DNA of 64,000 nucleotides from Streptosporangium roseum DSM 43021 (GCF_000024865.1 NC_013595.1:8556001-8620000); one strand, 5' to 3'. Shown: positions 49,150 through 58,975, numbered from the stretch's first letter. Numbers and translations: made by a program. Notes: generated by a model not told the origin, from the sequence alone.

Positions 49150-51603
49150 TCAGGCGCCGAGCTGGCGAGTGATCGACGGGTCGGTGATGGCCGTGTCATC
49201 GGCGAGCAGGAACGCCTTGGACAGGATGACCGACAGCATGCCGCCGTCCTCCTCGAAGGGCAGGAAGACGGACGCGGCGCCACGGTCGTTGCCGGGGACG
49301 ACGCACAGGTAGGCGTCGTTGGGCTCCATCAGGATGTTGCCCGACCCCAGGTGGATCCGGTAGGTCCGCAGATCTCCGCGCACCCGCAGGAACCGGTCGG
49401 TCAGCTCCGCCCGATCGGCGATCCTCAACCGGGGCAGGAGCCGGGTGAGCGCGTCACGCCGGGTCCTGGCGGTCTCGGTGAGCTCGCCGAACCCGTAGGA
49501 GTGCCAGTACTCCTCGTGCCCGCCGGCGGCCTGCTGGTCCAGACCGACCGAGGTGACCCCCACGGCCAGGTCGGCGTCGCGGAGCACCTCCGACAGCACC
49601 AGCGGCGGCACCTCGTCCAGCGGAACACCCTCGCGATAGGCGTAGTCGTAGCGGTCGGCGGCCTCCTGCCCGTCCCGGTGGAAACGGATCTGCTCGCTGG
49701 CGCAGAAGGAGGCGGTTCCCCACCCGTCGGCTTCCGGGTCACCGGTGATGTGCATGCCCCAGCGGGCCCGCCAGCCGGACAGATCCTTGACCGCCTCACT
49801 CTGGCCACCGGACTCGTAGTCCCAGTGGCCGATCGACAGGTCGGTCCAGCCGCGCTGGTTGAGGAGGGCCTTGGCCTGGCCGTACCGGAGCACGTGCCCG
49901 GCGAACCGGTTGGAATAGGTGCGGGTCTGCTCCTCGGCCGGAGTCAGCAGGTAGACCTCACGGAACGCCTGCTTGTACGGCTGGCGCACCCCGTGCTCCA
50001 GAAGGTGATCGCGCCAGGCCCGCACGTCCTCAGCCGCCTCGCGGATCGGGTGCCAGAGCTGAACCGGGGTGTCCGGATTGGGCTGGATCCTGCGGCCTCG
50101 CGGATCGGTGAGCTCCCAGCCGGTGTCGGTTCTGACCGGCAGCCCGGCTGGGCCCTGGAGGATCTGCCAGATCAGATTCCGGGCGTACAGGCCGGTGACC
50201 GGGTGGTCGAGGAAGAACTCCGTCACCTGCTGCCATCGCCACAGGCGTTCCTCGATCAGCGCCTGCTCCAGCCGGAACCGCTCGGCTGGCAGCGTCTGCT
50301 TGAGCTCCTTCAGCGTGGTCTTGAGCTCGGCCAGCGCCGGATCCTTGCGGATGGCCTGCGGGGCCGATTTGACGCTCCTGCCCGCGGGGTTGACGAACCG
50401 GAGCGCGGGGCCGTCGGCGCGGAGCTGTACGAGACAGTCGCCGATCTTCTCCTCCCGCACCCCGTCCGGGCCGAGCCCGAAGGTCGGCACGGTACGGTCC
50501 AGCAGCTGCTCACGGCTGAGTCCCGCCTGGGCGGCCACCGCGTCCAGCGTTCGCGCCACGTTGGCCAGCACGGTCTTCTTACGGACCTTGACCTGGACTC
50601 TGGCCAGTGACGCGACCGTCTCCAGCCCACCGCGGCGGGCCAAGACGTTCACTGCGGCGTTGGCGAGCCTCTCGCTGCGGCAGTTGGCGCCCGACCCGCC
50701 GATCCCGGTGCCGCAGGTCAGCGCGACATCGCCGAGGAGTGAGACCACCCAGGGCTCGTCGATCAGCTCGCACGTCCACACCATGCCGCGCACGGGTACG
50801 GCGGTGCGTTCGTGCAGGAAGACGGTCTCCCTCCACTCGTAGCCGTTGTCGGCCACGTGATCGATCGTCTTCTCCCGGTGGGCCGCCACCAGAACGAGGA
50901 TCTCGCGGACGAGGCCGGCGGCTTCAGGAGTCAGGAGCGTTGCGGCGGTCTTGAGCCACTTCCCACTGGGTTTGGAGGATCTTGCGGTGTTCCAGTGCCG
51001 CAGCAGGGGCAGGACCTCAGGGGCGGCCAGGCGCGCGCCGTACTCCTCGGCCAGCACGCGAGCGACGTCGTCGCATTCCCAGATCACGTTCCGCACCACG
51101 CCGGCCGGGCCGTTCTCGGCGGGTTCGATCAGCAGTCCGTCGAACTGCTCGGCCAGTGCCTCCCATACCGGGAGCCGATGTTCCAGGAGCCAGCGCTCCG
51201 CTCCGATGCTTTCGAGGATCACGCGGCGTTCCTGAAAACCGAACCGCCGCGTCACGGCGAGCGGGAGCCGGAAGATCTCCTCATAGCGGGTGTGGCCCCG
51301 GTACACCAGCGACTGGGCAATGTACACGAGGACCCGCGCGTCTCCGGGCGTCCAGGGAATGTCGCGCTCGGCCACCGAACGGATCAGCTGGAGGACGCGC
51401 TCGTCGTGGTCATGCCCGCCCTCAGGTCCCAGGCTCAGCTTCAACTGCGCCCAGCGGCCGTACTCCCGCCAGTCGTCGTCCGGCCCGGGCGGCAGTCCCC
51501 GCTCGAAGAGCGCGTCGAAGCGACGGTACATCTCCTTGGTCGCCTCCTCCACGTATCCGAGCAGGTGGCCGTAGGTGCGGGTGAAGTCGTCAAGCTCGGT
51601 CAT
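49150..51603 (-). CDS. DUF4132-domain protein
   Basis: 817 residues, soluble. The DUF4132 region is in the C-terminal half ('PYKQAFREVYLLTPAEEQTR', 'NRFAGHVLRYGQAKALLNQR'), preceded by long helical repeats. Relatives include YehI-type proteins of E. coli, with no settled function. ATG 51603 directly follows the stop of the 130-residue gene (TGAcATG), so the two are co-translated. Confidence 0.85.
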   Translation of the reverse strand: MTELDDFTRTYGHLLGYVEEATKEMYRRFDALFERGLPPGPDDDWREYGRWAQLKLSLGPEGGHDHDERVLQLIRSVAERDIPWTPGDARVLVYIAQSLVYRGHTRYEEIFRLPLAVTRRFGFQERRVILESIGAERWLLEHRLPVWEALAEQFDGLLIEPAENGPAGVVRNVIWECDDVARVLAEEYGARLAAPEVLPLLRHWNTARSSKPSGKWLKTAATLLTPEAAGLVREILVLVAAHREKTIDHVADNGYEWRETVFLHERTAVPVRGMVWTCELIDEPWVVSLLGDVALTCGTGIGGSGANCRSERLANAAVNVLARRGGLETVASLARVQVKVRKKTVLANVARTLDAVAAQAGLSREQLLDRTVPTFGLGPDGVREEKIGDCLVQLRADGPALRFVNPAGRSVKSAPQAIRKDPALAELKTTLKELKQTLPAERFRLEQALIEERLWRWQQVTEFFLDHPVTGLYARNLIWQILQGPAGLPVRTDTGWELTDPRGRRIQPNPDTPVQLWHPIREAAEDVRAWRDHLLEHGVRQPYKQAFREVYLLTPAEEQTRTYSNRFAGHVLRYGQAKALLNQRGWTDLSIGHWDYESGGQSEAVKDLSGWRARWGMHITGDPEADGWGTASFCASEQIRFHRDGQEAADRYDYAYREGVPLDEVPPLVLSEVLRDADLAVGVTSVGLDQQAAGGHEEYWHSYGFGELTETARTRRDALTRLLPRLRIADRAELTDRFLRVRGDLRTYRIHLGSGNILMEPNDAYLCVVPGNDRGAASVFLPFEEDGGMLSVILSKAFLLADDTAITDPSITRQLGA

Positions 51604-51604
51604 G

Positions 51605-51997
51605 TCAGCCACCGACCAGCGGAACGAGCTTGATGAACGACACGACCGGGTCGACGGTCAGGTCGATCATCTCGGACAGGTCGTCGACCTGACGTTCACC
51701 GACGAGCAGGAGGAACCCGTTGCGCCGGAACGCCCGCTCGGCGGCGTCCGCCTGCTTCTCCCAGTCGATCCGCCGTTTCGCGTCCATCCGGTAGCCGTTC
51801 AGCTCCACCTCGGCGTCCACCGGACGGACCAGGCCGTTGAACCGGGGAGAGGGAGCAGCGTTGTAGCGGGCGACCTCCTCGCGGACGCGGAGCCGGACGA
51901 GCTCCCGCGCCGAAATGTTCTCCGGCAGGTCAGGGAGCATGAACTCCTCTATCGGCTTTCCCGTCGCGGTCTCGTCCCGGAAGGTGACCGTTGCCAT
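51605..51997 (-). CDS. Small protein coupled to the DUF4132 gene
   Basis: 130 residues from ATG 51997. 'TVTFRDETATGKPIEEFMLP' opening, then a helical centre with 'VRLRVREEVARYNA', ending in 'VVSFIKLVPLVGG'. It looks like the small proteins regularly encoded in front of actinobacterial DUF4132 genes; function unknown. It is first in a two-gene unit on the minus strand. Confidence 0.75.
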   Translation of the reverse strand: MATVTFRDETATGKPIEEFMLPDLPENISARELVRLRVREEVARYNAAPSPRFNGLVRPVDAEVELNGYRMDAKRRIDWEKQADAAERAFRRNGFLLLVGERQVDDLSEMIDLTVDPVVSFIKLVPLVGG

Positions 51998-52430
51998 CTC
52001 ACAGCTCCACAAGTCATCGGAATCGTTGTGGTGATCATCAGTACCAGCCGGATCCGACAGAAACCGGCGTCCTTATCCCGGCACCGTCTCCGGCAGGGTC
52101 CTGCCCCTTCCGAGGACAGCCCCGGCGTTTTCTGAGGACAGAGCCCCGGCGTTCAGGCAAGCGTGAATACCGGGGCCGCCTGCTGCCCGCCGAGTGCTCC
52201 GCGCGCATTTCCAGTGGACATAATCGTGATCTTGGGCTCGCTCGCCGAGCGGGGTGTGGATCCTCAAGGCTGACGGGGAGCGCATGCTTGAAGGCGTCCG
52301 GCCCTGGGCCTTCGCGGCTCGGCATCCACCCCGGCCCGTTCCCAGCAATATCGGATAAGTATGCATTATTCACTCCTTAATATGCCCATTAGGTAGCTAG
52401 AGTGAAATAACTAAAAATGGGGCGAGGGGA
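51998..52430. other. 433-base divergent intergenic region
   Basis: Lies between the DUF4132 operon and the plus-strand gene at 52431. GAGGACAG-CCCCGGCGTT occurs twice in slightly varied form near 52113 and 52135. The last 80 bases (52350-52420) are A/T-rich and probably hold the promoter of the gene at 52431. No gene seen. Confidence 0.5.
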
Positions 52431-54404
52431 ATGGTGGAGCCGATGCCGTCGGGAACGGGGCCTGTGTCGCCGGACTTCACCGGGATCGACCCCGACCTGA
52501 TGCAGGGCTTCGTCACCGCCTTGGAACGCGGCCGCGACGTGATCGGCGAGCAGTCCGAGAGAATCCGCCTGCTGCTCGCCACGGCCGAGGTGTCGGCCCT
52601 GGGCCTGCAACCGATCAAACAGATCGAGGGCTGGATCGACGACGAGCTCCCGGGACTGCGTAAGCGCAACGAGACCATCCGGGCGAGCGACGATCTGGTG
52701 CCGTGGCTGCCCGGCTCCGGGATGGTCGGCTACGACGAGGGCAAACACGCCTCCCCCGCGGAGGCCCAGCGACAGGGCACGGCGCTGGGCAAGCGTTTCC
52801 TGGCCATCGAGCCGGTGGACACGCCCTGGTTCGGACGCCCCTCCTCCGACGAATACCGGCAGATCGTCAAAGAACTGGCCGCCCACAAAAACGACGCCGC
52901 CTTCACCGCCGCCTTTTTCGCCGCCCTCGGCACGGAACGCACCATCGGGCTCCCCGTACTCCTGCGGAAGAACCTGGACTCCTCACGTCCCCAAGCACCC
53001 GCCGCCCCCATCCGTCCCGATGACGAGGTGCTCCGCGCGGTCAGCCAGGCCTTCGGCACCGCGGTCACCGCGGGATCTCGTGTCCCGGGCTTCGCCAAGA
53101 TCAAGGATGCGATACGGGACGCGGGCCCCGAAGCGGGCCTGCTGCTGAGTGGGGGGAAGTTCCCCGCCGGGTGGCTGAAGGACGTCGTGCTGGCACAGGG
53201 ACTGGCCGATCCCCGGAAGATCGGCCCGGGTTTCCTCTACGCCCTGGGCAACAATCCGGCCGCCGCGCGACAGGCGATCGCGGCGATAACCGGGCCGTAC
53301 ACGAAGGACCAGTCGAAGCTGAAGACGTTCCTGAAGAACTTCAACGATCACGCCGGCGGCAAGCACATCAGCGAGGACGACAAGAAGGACGCCTTCGGGC
53401 GCATGCTGGCCGCGGCCTCCGGCGCCTACGACGAGGAGGACGGCAAACACAGCCAGGAGTCGGCCGCGTTCGCGTTCACCGTGATGACGACGATGGATGA
53501 TCTCAAACTCGGCGAGGAGGTCCGGGTCCACCTGGCGGAGATCGCCGGCGCGTACACCACCGAGATCACCGAAGGCGCCAACATCGGCGACGCGAACATG
53601 ACAGAGGACAGCGCGCTGAAGCCCTCGACTTCGGCGTTCGGCATGAAGTCCGCGTTCACCCTGAGCCCCAAGGACACCTACCGTTTCCTCAAGCTCTTCG
53701 CCGACTCGGCCGAGAACCTCGCCCCGTTCGACGAGGGGATGGGACGCTTCTCCCAGAAACTGATCGCCGATGCGTCGGCGACGACCCGGCGGACCGGGGA
53801 CGTCGAACGCCTGGACCGGGTGTTCACGGCCCTGGGCAACGTGCGCGGCTTCGAGCTGGCCGCCGTCGAGAAGGTCCAGGGCAACCTGGACATGATCGAA
53901 AAGCAGCGGGACGACCTGGTGGGGTTCATCCGCGACACGGCCATCGGAGCGACGAGCACGATACCGGGGCAAGCCCTGAGCATGGGCCTCGGCTGGCTGG
54001 CGCTGAGCACCTCGCTCTCCGCCAAAGGCGCCTTCGGCGGGGACGACGAGACCCGAGTGGACCGGGCCGACAAGGAGGACGACCTCGCGACGCTCGGCCG
54101 TCAGCACACATACGCACAGGTGCTCATGGCCAACGGCTTCGCCCCGAAGGTGACCCCCGCCGAGTTCCAGGCCACCTGCCCACCCGGCGTGGCCATCGCC
54201 GACGCGCAGGGCAACCTCAAACCGTTCTCCGAACTGATCAAACAGGGCAACAAGGGACTTGAGGCGTTCGAGAAGTGGGCGGCGGCAAACGGGATGGGCG
54301 GTGATGACGACCTGTCAGTAGGAGACTTGTCCGAAAAGATGGCGGATCGGTTCGAGGGCGGCAACAAGCGGGGAAGAGAGCGCGGGTTGGCCTACGACAC
54401 CTAG
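52431..54404 (+). CDS. Large protein of unknown function with helical WXG-like N-terminus
   Basis: 657 residues, no signal peptide. The first 95 residues form a helical hairpin-type region ('DLMQGFVTALERGRDVIGEQ', 'SALGLQPIKQIEGWIDDELP') like N-termini of proteins secreted by type VII systems. The rest is helical with 'GLPVLLRKNLDS' and 'SMGLGWLALSTSLSAKGAFG', and an acidic C-terminus. It recurs in actinomycetes without function. The lipoprotein and WXG-type gene downstream may belong with it (inference). Start uncertain between 52431 and 52443. Confidence 0.75.
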   Translation: MVEPMPSGTGPVSPDFTGIDPDLMQGFVTALERGRDVIGEQSERIRLLLATAEVSALGLQPIKQIEGWIDDELPGLRKRNETIRASDDLVPWLPGSGMVGYDEGKHASPAEAQRQGTALGKRFLAIEPVDTPWFGRPSSDEYRQIVKELAAHKNDAAFTAAFFAALGTERTIGLPVLLRKNLDSSRPQAPAAPIRPDDEVLRAVSQAFGTAVTAGSRVPGFAKIKDAIRDAGPEAGLLLSGGKFPAGWLKDVVLAQGLADPRKIGPGFLYALGNNPAAARQAIAAITGPYTKDQSKLKTFLKNFNDHAGGKHISEDDKKDAFGRMLAAASGAYDEEDGKHSQESAAFAFTVMTTMDDLKLGEEVRVHLAEIAGAYTTEITEGANIGDANMTEDSALKPSTSAFGMKSAFTLSPKDTYRFLKLFADSAENLAPFDEGMGRFSQKLIADASATTRRTGDVERLDRVFTALGNVRGFELAAVEKVQGNLDMIEKQRDDLVGFIRDTAIGATSTIPGQALSMGLGWLALSTSLSAKGAFGGDDETRVDRADKEDDLATLGRQHTYAQVLMANGFAPKVTPAEFQATCPPGVAIADAQGNLKPFSELIKQGNKGLEAFEKWAAANGMGGDDDLSVGDLSEKMADRFEGGNKRGRERGLAYDT

Positions 54405-54405
54405 A

Positions 54406-54849
54406 TCACGAAGCCGGAAGACACTCGGTCTCTCCCCGTACCCCGTACCGCCCGTCCCCCGGCGACTCCAGAATGATCACTGTCTTGTATTCGTCATTGG
54501 CAAGCTTGATGGGAGCATTTCCCCGGTCTTCAGCAATCCGGTAAGGGGCGACCGAGGAGAGCGCGCCCAGCAAATAGGTATTGAGCCCATCCGGATCACG
54601 TTGCGCTGCGGAATCTCTGGCCGTGGCCGCGAAGGTCCGCTTGGCCTTTCCATCCCCACAGGGAATATCACGCCCACCGGAATCGGTAATACGGACGTCG
54701 AGGACGTGGCTCTCCTCCATCAACTCAGTGATATGCGATTTGAGCGTCTCCCCCGCCTCCGCCGCAGTAGGCCCCCCATCCCCACATCCGGACACCGCCA
54801 GCAACGCCACCGCGCACACCATGACGCCGCGCCGTACAGAACATGCCAT
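54406..54849 (-). CDS. Small lipoprotein
   Basis: 147 residues from ATG 54849 with GGAGGA upstream; the longer upstream frame has no ribosome site. Lipobox LAVSGCG, then 'AEAGETLKSHITELMEESHV' and a compact domain with two cysteines (PCGDG and ECLPAS). It converges on the gene at 52431 with a 1-base gap and is divergent from the WXG-like gene. No family recognised. Confidence 0.8.
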   Translation of the reverse strand: MACSVRRGVMVCAVALLAVSGCGDGGPTAAEAGETLKSHITELMEESHVLDVRITDSGGRDIPCGDGKAKRTFAATARDSAAQRDPDGLNTYLLGALSSVAPYRIAEDRGNAPIKLANDEYKTVIILESPGDGRYGVRGETECLPAS

Positions 54850-54935
54850 GAATTCCTCCAGGGCTGGCTGATGTGCCGTAGATCCAATAATGTCCAATGA
54901 AACCGCCGTTGTATCCGCATCCGTAGAGGAGATAT

Positions 54936-55226
54936 ATGAATCCTCGTCCGGAGGATCTGGTGCCCAACCCGCGGCGTCAGGTGTTGGAACAGACATTGGC
55001 GGAGGTCAGGGCGCGGGTCGCGATCCTGGAGGCGGCGCTCGACCCCGCCCACGGACAGTTCACCGGCCGGCCCGTGTGGGTGGGGCCGACGGCCCGGCGG
55101 TTCGCCGAAGACCTCACCGCCCGCCGCGTACGGCTCCGCCAGGCGGCCAGGGCACTCGTCGACGCCCTCGAAGACGAGCTCCGGTCCGTCCCGGCGAAGG
55201 TCCCGCCTTCCGCCGTACGATCCTGA
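54936..55226 (+). CDS. WXG100-like small helical protein
   Basis: 96 residues, no signal peptide. Two helices around 'GRPVWVGPTARRFAEDLTAR', where WVGPTARRF is a WxGxxA-like turn, and 'RVRLRQAARALVDALEDEL' as the second helix. WXG100-type proteins are cargo or adaptors of type VII secretion. A decayed copy lies at 56493. No type VII core gene is in the window. Confidence 0.72.
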   Translation: MNPRPEDLVPNPRRQVLEQTLAEVRARVAILEAALDPAHGQFTGRPVWVGPTARRFAEDLTARRVRLRQAARALVDALEDELRSVPAKVPPSAVRS

Positions 55227-55295
55227 CCCGTCAGAAGGTGGCGGATGGCCGGAAGTGGATCAACAAACCTGGGCCCAACCCGCGGTGGGAGAGGA

Positions 55296-56327
55296 TCAGC
55301 GACGCGGGAGGACCAGTTCGGCGAAGACGGCTCGGTGGTCGGTGTCCGGAAGCCGGTGCACGCCGAATGAGCGGACGCCCACGCGCCGGTCGGCCAGGAT
55401 GTGGTCGATCGTCACGGTCGGGATGCCGAAGCCGTTGAACCGCCGCGGCCGGAACGGCCACGTGGTCGTGAGGCCGTCGCCCGTCGCGTCGGCGGCGTCC
55501 CGGTAGCCCGCGTCCAGCAGGTCGCGGATCCGAGCGTGGTCAAGGGTGGCGTTGAAGTCCCCGGCCAGCACCTGTACGGCACCGCCCGGCCGGGGCAGCG
55601 CCGCCAGGCCGTCCGCCCAGCACGGGAGCCCCGACTCGTCACTCGGGGCGCAGGGATGCACGGACACGATGCCGACGGGTCCCGCCCCCGGCACCTCCAC
55701 CGTGGCCACCATCTGGCCGAAGCCGTACTCGATGGCCTGCCCCGGCGTGATCGCGTGCCGGGCGTAGACGCCTGACCCACTCGGCCCCTCCAGCGCGAGC
55801 TCCGCCTTGTACGGCAGGAGCGTCGCCAGCCCCGCCTTCCGGAGCCCTTCGGCGGCCGATGGCGTCAGCTCCTGGAGGGCGAGGACATCGGGACGGAGCC
55901 TCCGCACGAGATCGACGAGAGCCGTTGGAGGGACTCCCCCGACCTCCAGGTTGGAGGAGAGGATCCGTAACGCCGGACCCGAGGGTGTCCGGCCGCCGTC
56001 CGGCAGCGCGCGCGGGACGACACACGCCGCCAGCGTCGCGGTCACCACCAGGCTCACGGCCAGCGCGGCCCACCGCCTCGACACCAGCGCGACAAGCGGG
56101 GCGACAACCGAGGCGAGGGCCACATAGGGCGTGAACGCCACGAGCTGCACCCATCGGAAGTGCACGTCGGCGGGGATCAGCCGGAGCACCGCCCACACCG
56201 CGAACGGCGACACCACCAGCCAGGCGAGCACGCTCACCCAGCGCCGCCTCCGACCCCGCGGGACCACGGCCGGCTCGGCACTCGCCGGTGAGACTGTCGC
56301 CACCCTGGTGATCTCGTCGTCATGCAT
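55296..56327 (-). CDS. Endonuclease/exonuclease/phosphatase-family membrane protein
   Basis: 343 residues from ATG 56327. Three N-terminal TM segments, then the EEP fold with 'ILSSNLEVGG', 'VLALQELT', 'VLAGDFNATLDHARIRDLL', 'TVTIDHILAD' and 'DTDHRAVFAEL'. All catalytic positions are present, so it is probably an active phosphodiesterase facing outside the cell. Confidence 0.9.
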   Translation of the reverse strand: MHDDEITRVATVSPASAEPAVVPRGRRRRWVSVLAWLVVSPFAVWAVLRLIPADVHFRWVQLVAFTPYVALASVVAPLVALVSRRWAALAVSLVVTATLAACVVPRALPDGGRTPSGPALRILSSNLEVGGVPPTALVDLVRRLRPDVLALQELTPSAAEGLRKAGLATLLPYKAELALEGPSGSGVYARHAITPGQAIEYGFGQMVATVEVPGAGPVGIVSVHPCAPSDESGLPCWADGLAALPRPGGAVQVLAGDFNATLDHARIRDLLDAGYRDAADATGDGLTTTWPFRPRRFNGFGIPTVTIDHILADRRVGVRSFGVHRLPDTDHRAVFAELVLPRR

Positions 56328-56492
56328 GATCCAATCTTGCGGTACGGATGACGGCTGCGACGGCCGATCGGACAACCCACGCCGCCGTTCGGGGGCGAAA
56401 GCCGTATAGCCACGACATGAACGACATGGCAGGCCTTCTGAAGACCGTCGAGGCAGAGCCGACACACAAGCAGGCGGACGGATTACTTCAGG

Positions 56493-56596
56493 CCCGGCCA
56501 GTCCACCGGCCGGGCCATGTGGGTGGGACCGACGGGGCGACGATTCGCCGAAGACCTCAGCACCCGCCACGTACGGCTCCGCCAGGCGGCCGAGGC
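56493..56596 (+). pseudogene. Decayed copy of the WXG-like gene
   Basis: About 100 bases resemble 55050-55160 at roughly 80% by eye, including 'MWVGPTGRRFAEDLSTRHVR' against 'VWVGPTARRFAEDLTARRVR'. The 5' part and the end of the gene are missing; the copy runs into a transposase fragment at 56618. Confidence 0.65.
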
Positions 56597-56617
56597 TCGC
56601 CGCCGGTCCCCCACGCC

Positions 56618-56779
56618 GCCCAGACCATCCAGGCCAAGCGCCGCCGCACCGACCGCAGGACCGGCACGACCACGATCGTCACCATCTACGCCGTCACCAG
56701 TCTCCCGCCCGGCCGGGTCACCCATGCCCAGATCGCCGCGCTGATCCGCGGCCGCTGGAGCATCGAAGCCCTGCACCAC
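56618..56779 (+). pseudogene. ISAs1-type transposase fragment
   Basis: The frame reads 'IYAVTSLPPGRVTHAQIAAL' and 'IRGRWSIEALHH', the conserved C-terminal part of ISAs1-family DDE transposases (vYavTSL...q..la.liRgHWgIEalHh). Everything before and after is missing, and no terminal repeats were found. With the WXG copy it fills the 56328-56963 gap; nothing else is recognised there. Confidence 0.7.
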
Positions 56780-56963
56780 AAAGGAATCCCGGCGTTTTCG
56801 GCCCGACAACATACCGGGCCACAACCTTCACAAATGAGGCTTTTGGCCGCTTTAGACACTTGACCTATTCAGCAATCCGCAACCCGGCTACACCTGACTA
56901 AAAGAGGGAAAATGCCCGCTTCGCATCCCCGGTAGTCACGAAACACATCGCGGAGAAACAACA

Positions 56964-57992
56964 GTGATCGAGACCGTGTTCCGCAGCGAGGACCTGCCCA
57001 CAGCCGACCGTTTTGCCTGGTGGCACGAGATGACCTGCCGCACACACGTGCCCACCGTAATCCGCAGCGACCACGAGGCCGACTTCCGGGCCACCATGCG
57101 CCTGCTCGACCTCGGTGCGGTGCAGGTGGCCACACTGCACTACCCGTCACTACGTCCCCAGCGAACCCCCAAGCTGATCCGCCAGTCCGACCCCGAGATG
57201 TATTGCCTGTCGCTCACCCTGCGCGGCACCATGACACTGGCCCAGGCCGGCCGGGAAACCGTCCTCGGCCCGCAGGACCTGGCACTCTACGACACCTCCC
57301 GGCCCTTCTACGGCACCACCAGCGGCAACGGCGACAGGGCCGCGAGCATGACCCTGCACATCCCCAGGACTCTGCTGCCGCTGCCCGCCGGCACCGTCTC
57401 TCGTCTCACCGCAGTGGGATTGTCCGGCCGTCAAGGTATCGGCGCCCTGCTCTGCGGCCACCTCGGCAAGCTGGTACGACACGCCGCCGAATACACCGCA
57501 GCCGACGCCGCCCGGTTGTCGGCCATCACCGTGGACCTATTCGCCGCAATGTGCGCCCACCACCTCGAAGCCGACGCCGCGCTGCCAGCCGAGACTCATC
57601 GGCAGGTGCTGCAGACGCGTATCCACGCCTTCATCCAGCAGCACCTCGGCGACCCGACCCTGTGCGCCGAGACCATCGCCGCCGCCCACCAGATCTCCGT
57701 CCGCTACCTGTACCAGCTCTTCCACGACCAGGGCCTGACCGTGGCCGCCTGGATCCGCCACCGCCGCCTGGAACGCTGCCGCCGCGACCTGACCGACCCC
57801 GCCTTACGCTCCCGCCCCATCCACGCCATCGCCACTCGCTGGGGCTTTGCCGGCAACCCCCACTTCAGCCGCACCTTCCGCGCCGCCTACGGCTCCTCCC
57901 CATCCGACTACCGCCACCAAGCCGAGCACGAGGCTGTGCAGGAATCGGCAACAACTCTGCAGAAACCGTCAACAACTTTCCAGGCCGACTAG
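56964..57992 (+). CDS. AraC/XylS-family regulator
   Basis: 342 residues from GTG 56964 (GGAGA upstream). N-terminal AraC-binding-like domain ('MYCLSLTLRGTMTLAQAGRE'), C-terminal double HTH ('CAETIAAAHQISVRYLYQLF', 'HAIATRWGFAGNPHFSRTFR', 'AAYGSSPSDYRHQ'). Target unknown; it is the only regulator near the secreted protein at 58230. Confidence 0.9.
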   Translation: MIETVFRSEDLPTADRFAWWHEMTCRTHVPTVIRSDHEADFRATMRLLDLGAVQVATLHYPSLRPQRTPKLIRQSDPEMYCLSLTLRGTMTLAQAGRETVLGPQDLALYDTSRPFYGTTSGNGDRAASMTLHIPRTLLPLPAGTVSRLTAVGLSGRQGIGALLCGHLGKLVRHAAEYTAADAARLSAITVDLFAAMCAHHLEADAALPAETHRQVLQTRIHAFIQQHLGDPTLCAETIAAAHQISVRYLYQLFHDQGLTVAAWIRHRRLERCRRDLTDPALRSRPIHAIATRWGFAGNPHFSRTFRAAYGSSPSDYRHQAEHEAVQESATTLQKPSTTFQAD

Positions 57993-58229
57993 GGGATGGT
58001 CGACGCATCAACGAATCAAAGAAAGGCGGTGCGACGAGAATTAAAAGGTGATCGCTGGAGCGAATCCGCGGCAGACCACAGGGTCACGAGGGGTTCCACA
58101 CCCGCAGCGACGGCGCTCCGCTGTCTCCGCCCTCCACGACGAACCCGCCACGGCGTTCGCCAAACTTCCGCCGTCCTGCCCTCCAGCGCACACAAAAGAG
58201 TCTTTTCGTATCCTTACAAGGAGAGAATC

Positions 58230-58715
58230 ATGCGGAAGACATTCGTCCAGCCATCGGGAATCAAGCCCACGATGTCGCGAGTGGCCACGTCAACAAGTCG
58301 TCGCCTGGCCGTCTCCGTGCTGGCGGCCGGCGCTCTGGTCGCGAGTACGGCTCCGGCGGCGCACGCCAAAACAGAAATTTACCGAGAAAGTGCAAACGGT
58401 TGCGCTTCAGCCGAATTCACCTACACTTATAAGCCCGATGGAAATGGCAGTTACTCAATATTCGTGAGCGGCGAAATGTTCTGGAAAAAAAGTTCTTCCA
58501 CCTGCGGCGCTTTCCTCTCCCCTTATGTCGGCGTCTTACAGTACAAGGGGGAGCAGCACGGAATTCCCTTCGGCTGGACGATCTTTCCGAGCGGGATAAT
58601 GATGGATAACCCGGGTACACTCTCAGCGGGCGATCTCGGGTACACGAACGTGAGGTTCCGCATGTGCAACATGAACAACCAGACCGGCTACATCGGAACC
58701 TGCGGCTCCTCCTGA
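58230..58715 (+). CDS. Secreted protein of unknown function
   Basis: 161 residues from ATG 58230 with AAGGAGAG upstream. Signal peptide of about 46 residues ('RRLAVSVLAAGALVASTAPA', AHA). Mature part beta-rich with four or more cysteines ('ESANGCASAEFTYTYKPDGN', 'FRMCNMNNQTGYIGTCGSS'). Lower GC than the flanks. No DIGYTI motif, so not one of the 4-6 kb family, though of similar size and style. Confidence 0.78.
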   Translation: MRKTFVQPSGIKPTMSRVATSTSRRLAVSVLAAGALVASTAPAAHAKTEIYRESANGCASAEFTYTYKPDGNGSYSIFVSGEMFWKKSSSTCGAFLSPYVGVLQYKGEQHGIPFGWTIFPSGIMMDNPGTLSAGDLGYTNVRFRMCNMNNQTGYIGTCGSS

Positions 58716-58910
58716 TAGCAGAGCGGGTCTGCATCGGTTCAAGAGCTTCCGAAAAGACGGCCCTCTCGGAAACCGCTGGCCTGCGGAGGCGTCCGGTAGC
58801 GGGAGTTTCCGGCCGGATATGACCGCGCCCCTGGCCCCACGTGTTCTCGGCCGGCGAGACGAGCGTGAGCCGGATGAGGGGCAGGCAGAGGACCCCAGCC
58901 GCACAAACAG

Positions 58911-58975
58911 CGAACGCGACCCCTGATGATCGACGGTTGTCGAGGCCGGCCGATCAAGAACAGGGGCCGCGTTCG
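58911..58975. terminator. Long imperfect inverted repeat between convergent genes
   Basis: CGAACGC (58911-58917)/GCGTTCG (58969-58975), CCCCTG (58920-58925)/CAGGGG (58961-58966) and GATCG (58928-58932)/CGATC (58951-58955) stack into one long stem. It lies between the secreted-protein gene and the restriction enzyme gene and probably ends both transcripts; a structured RNA is possible. Confidence 0.5.

Noticed and set aside
52038..52373. Minus-strand frames in the divergent gap before the 657-residue gene
   Set aside because: Short, without ribosome site or codon bias; composed partly of the GAGGACAG repeat.
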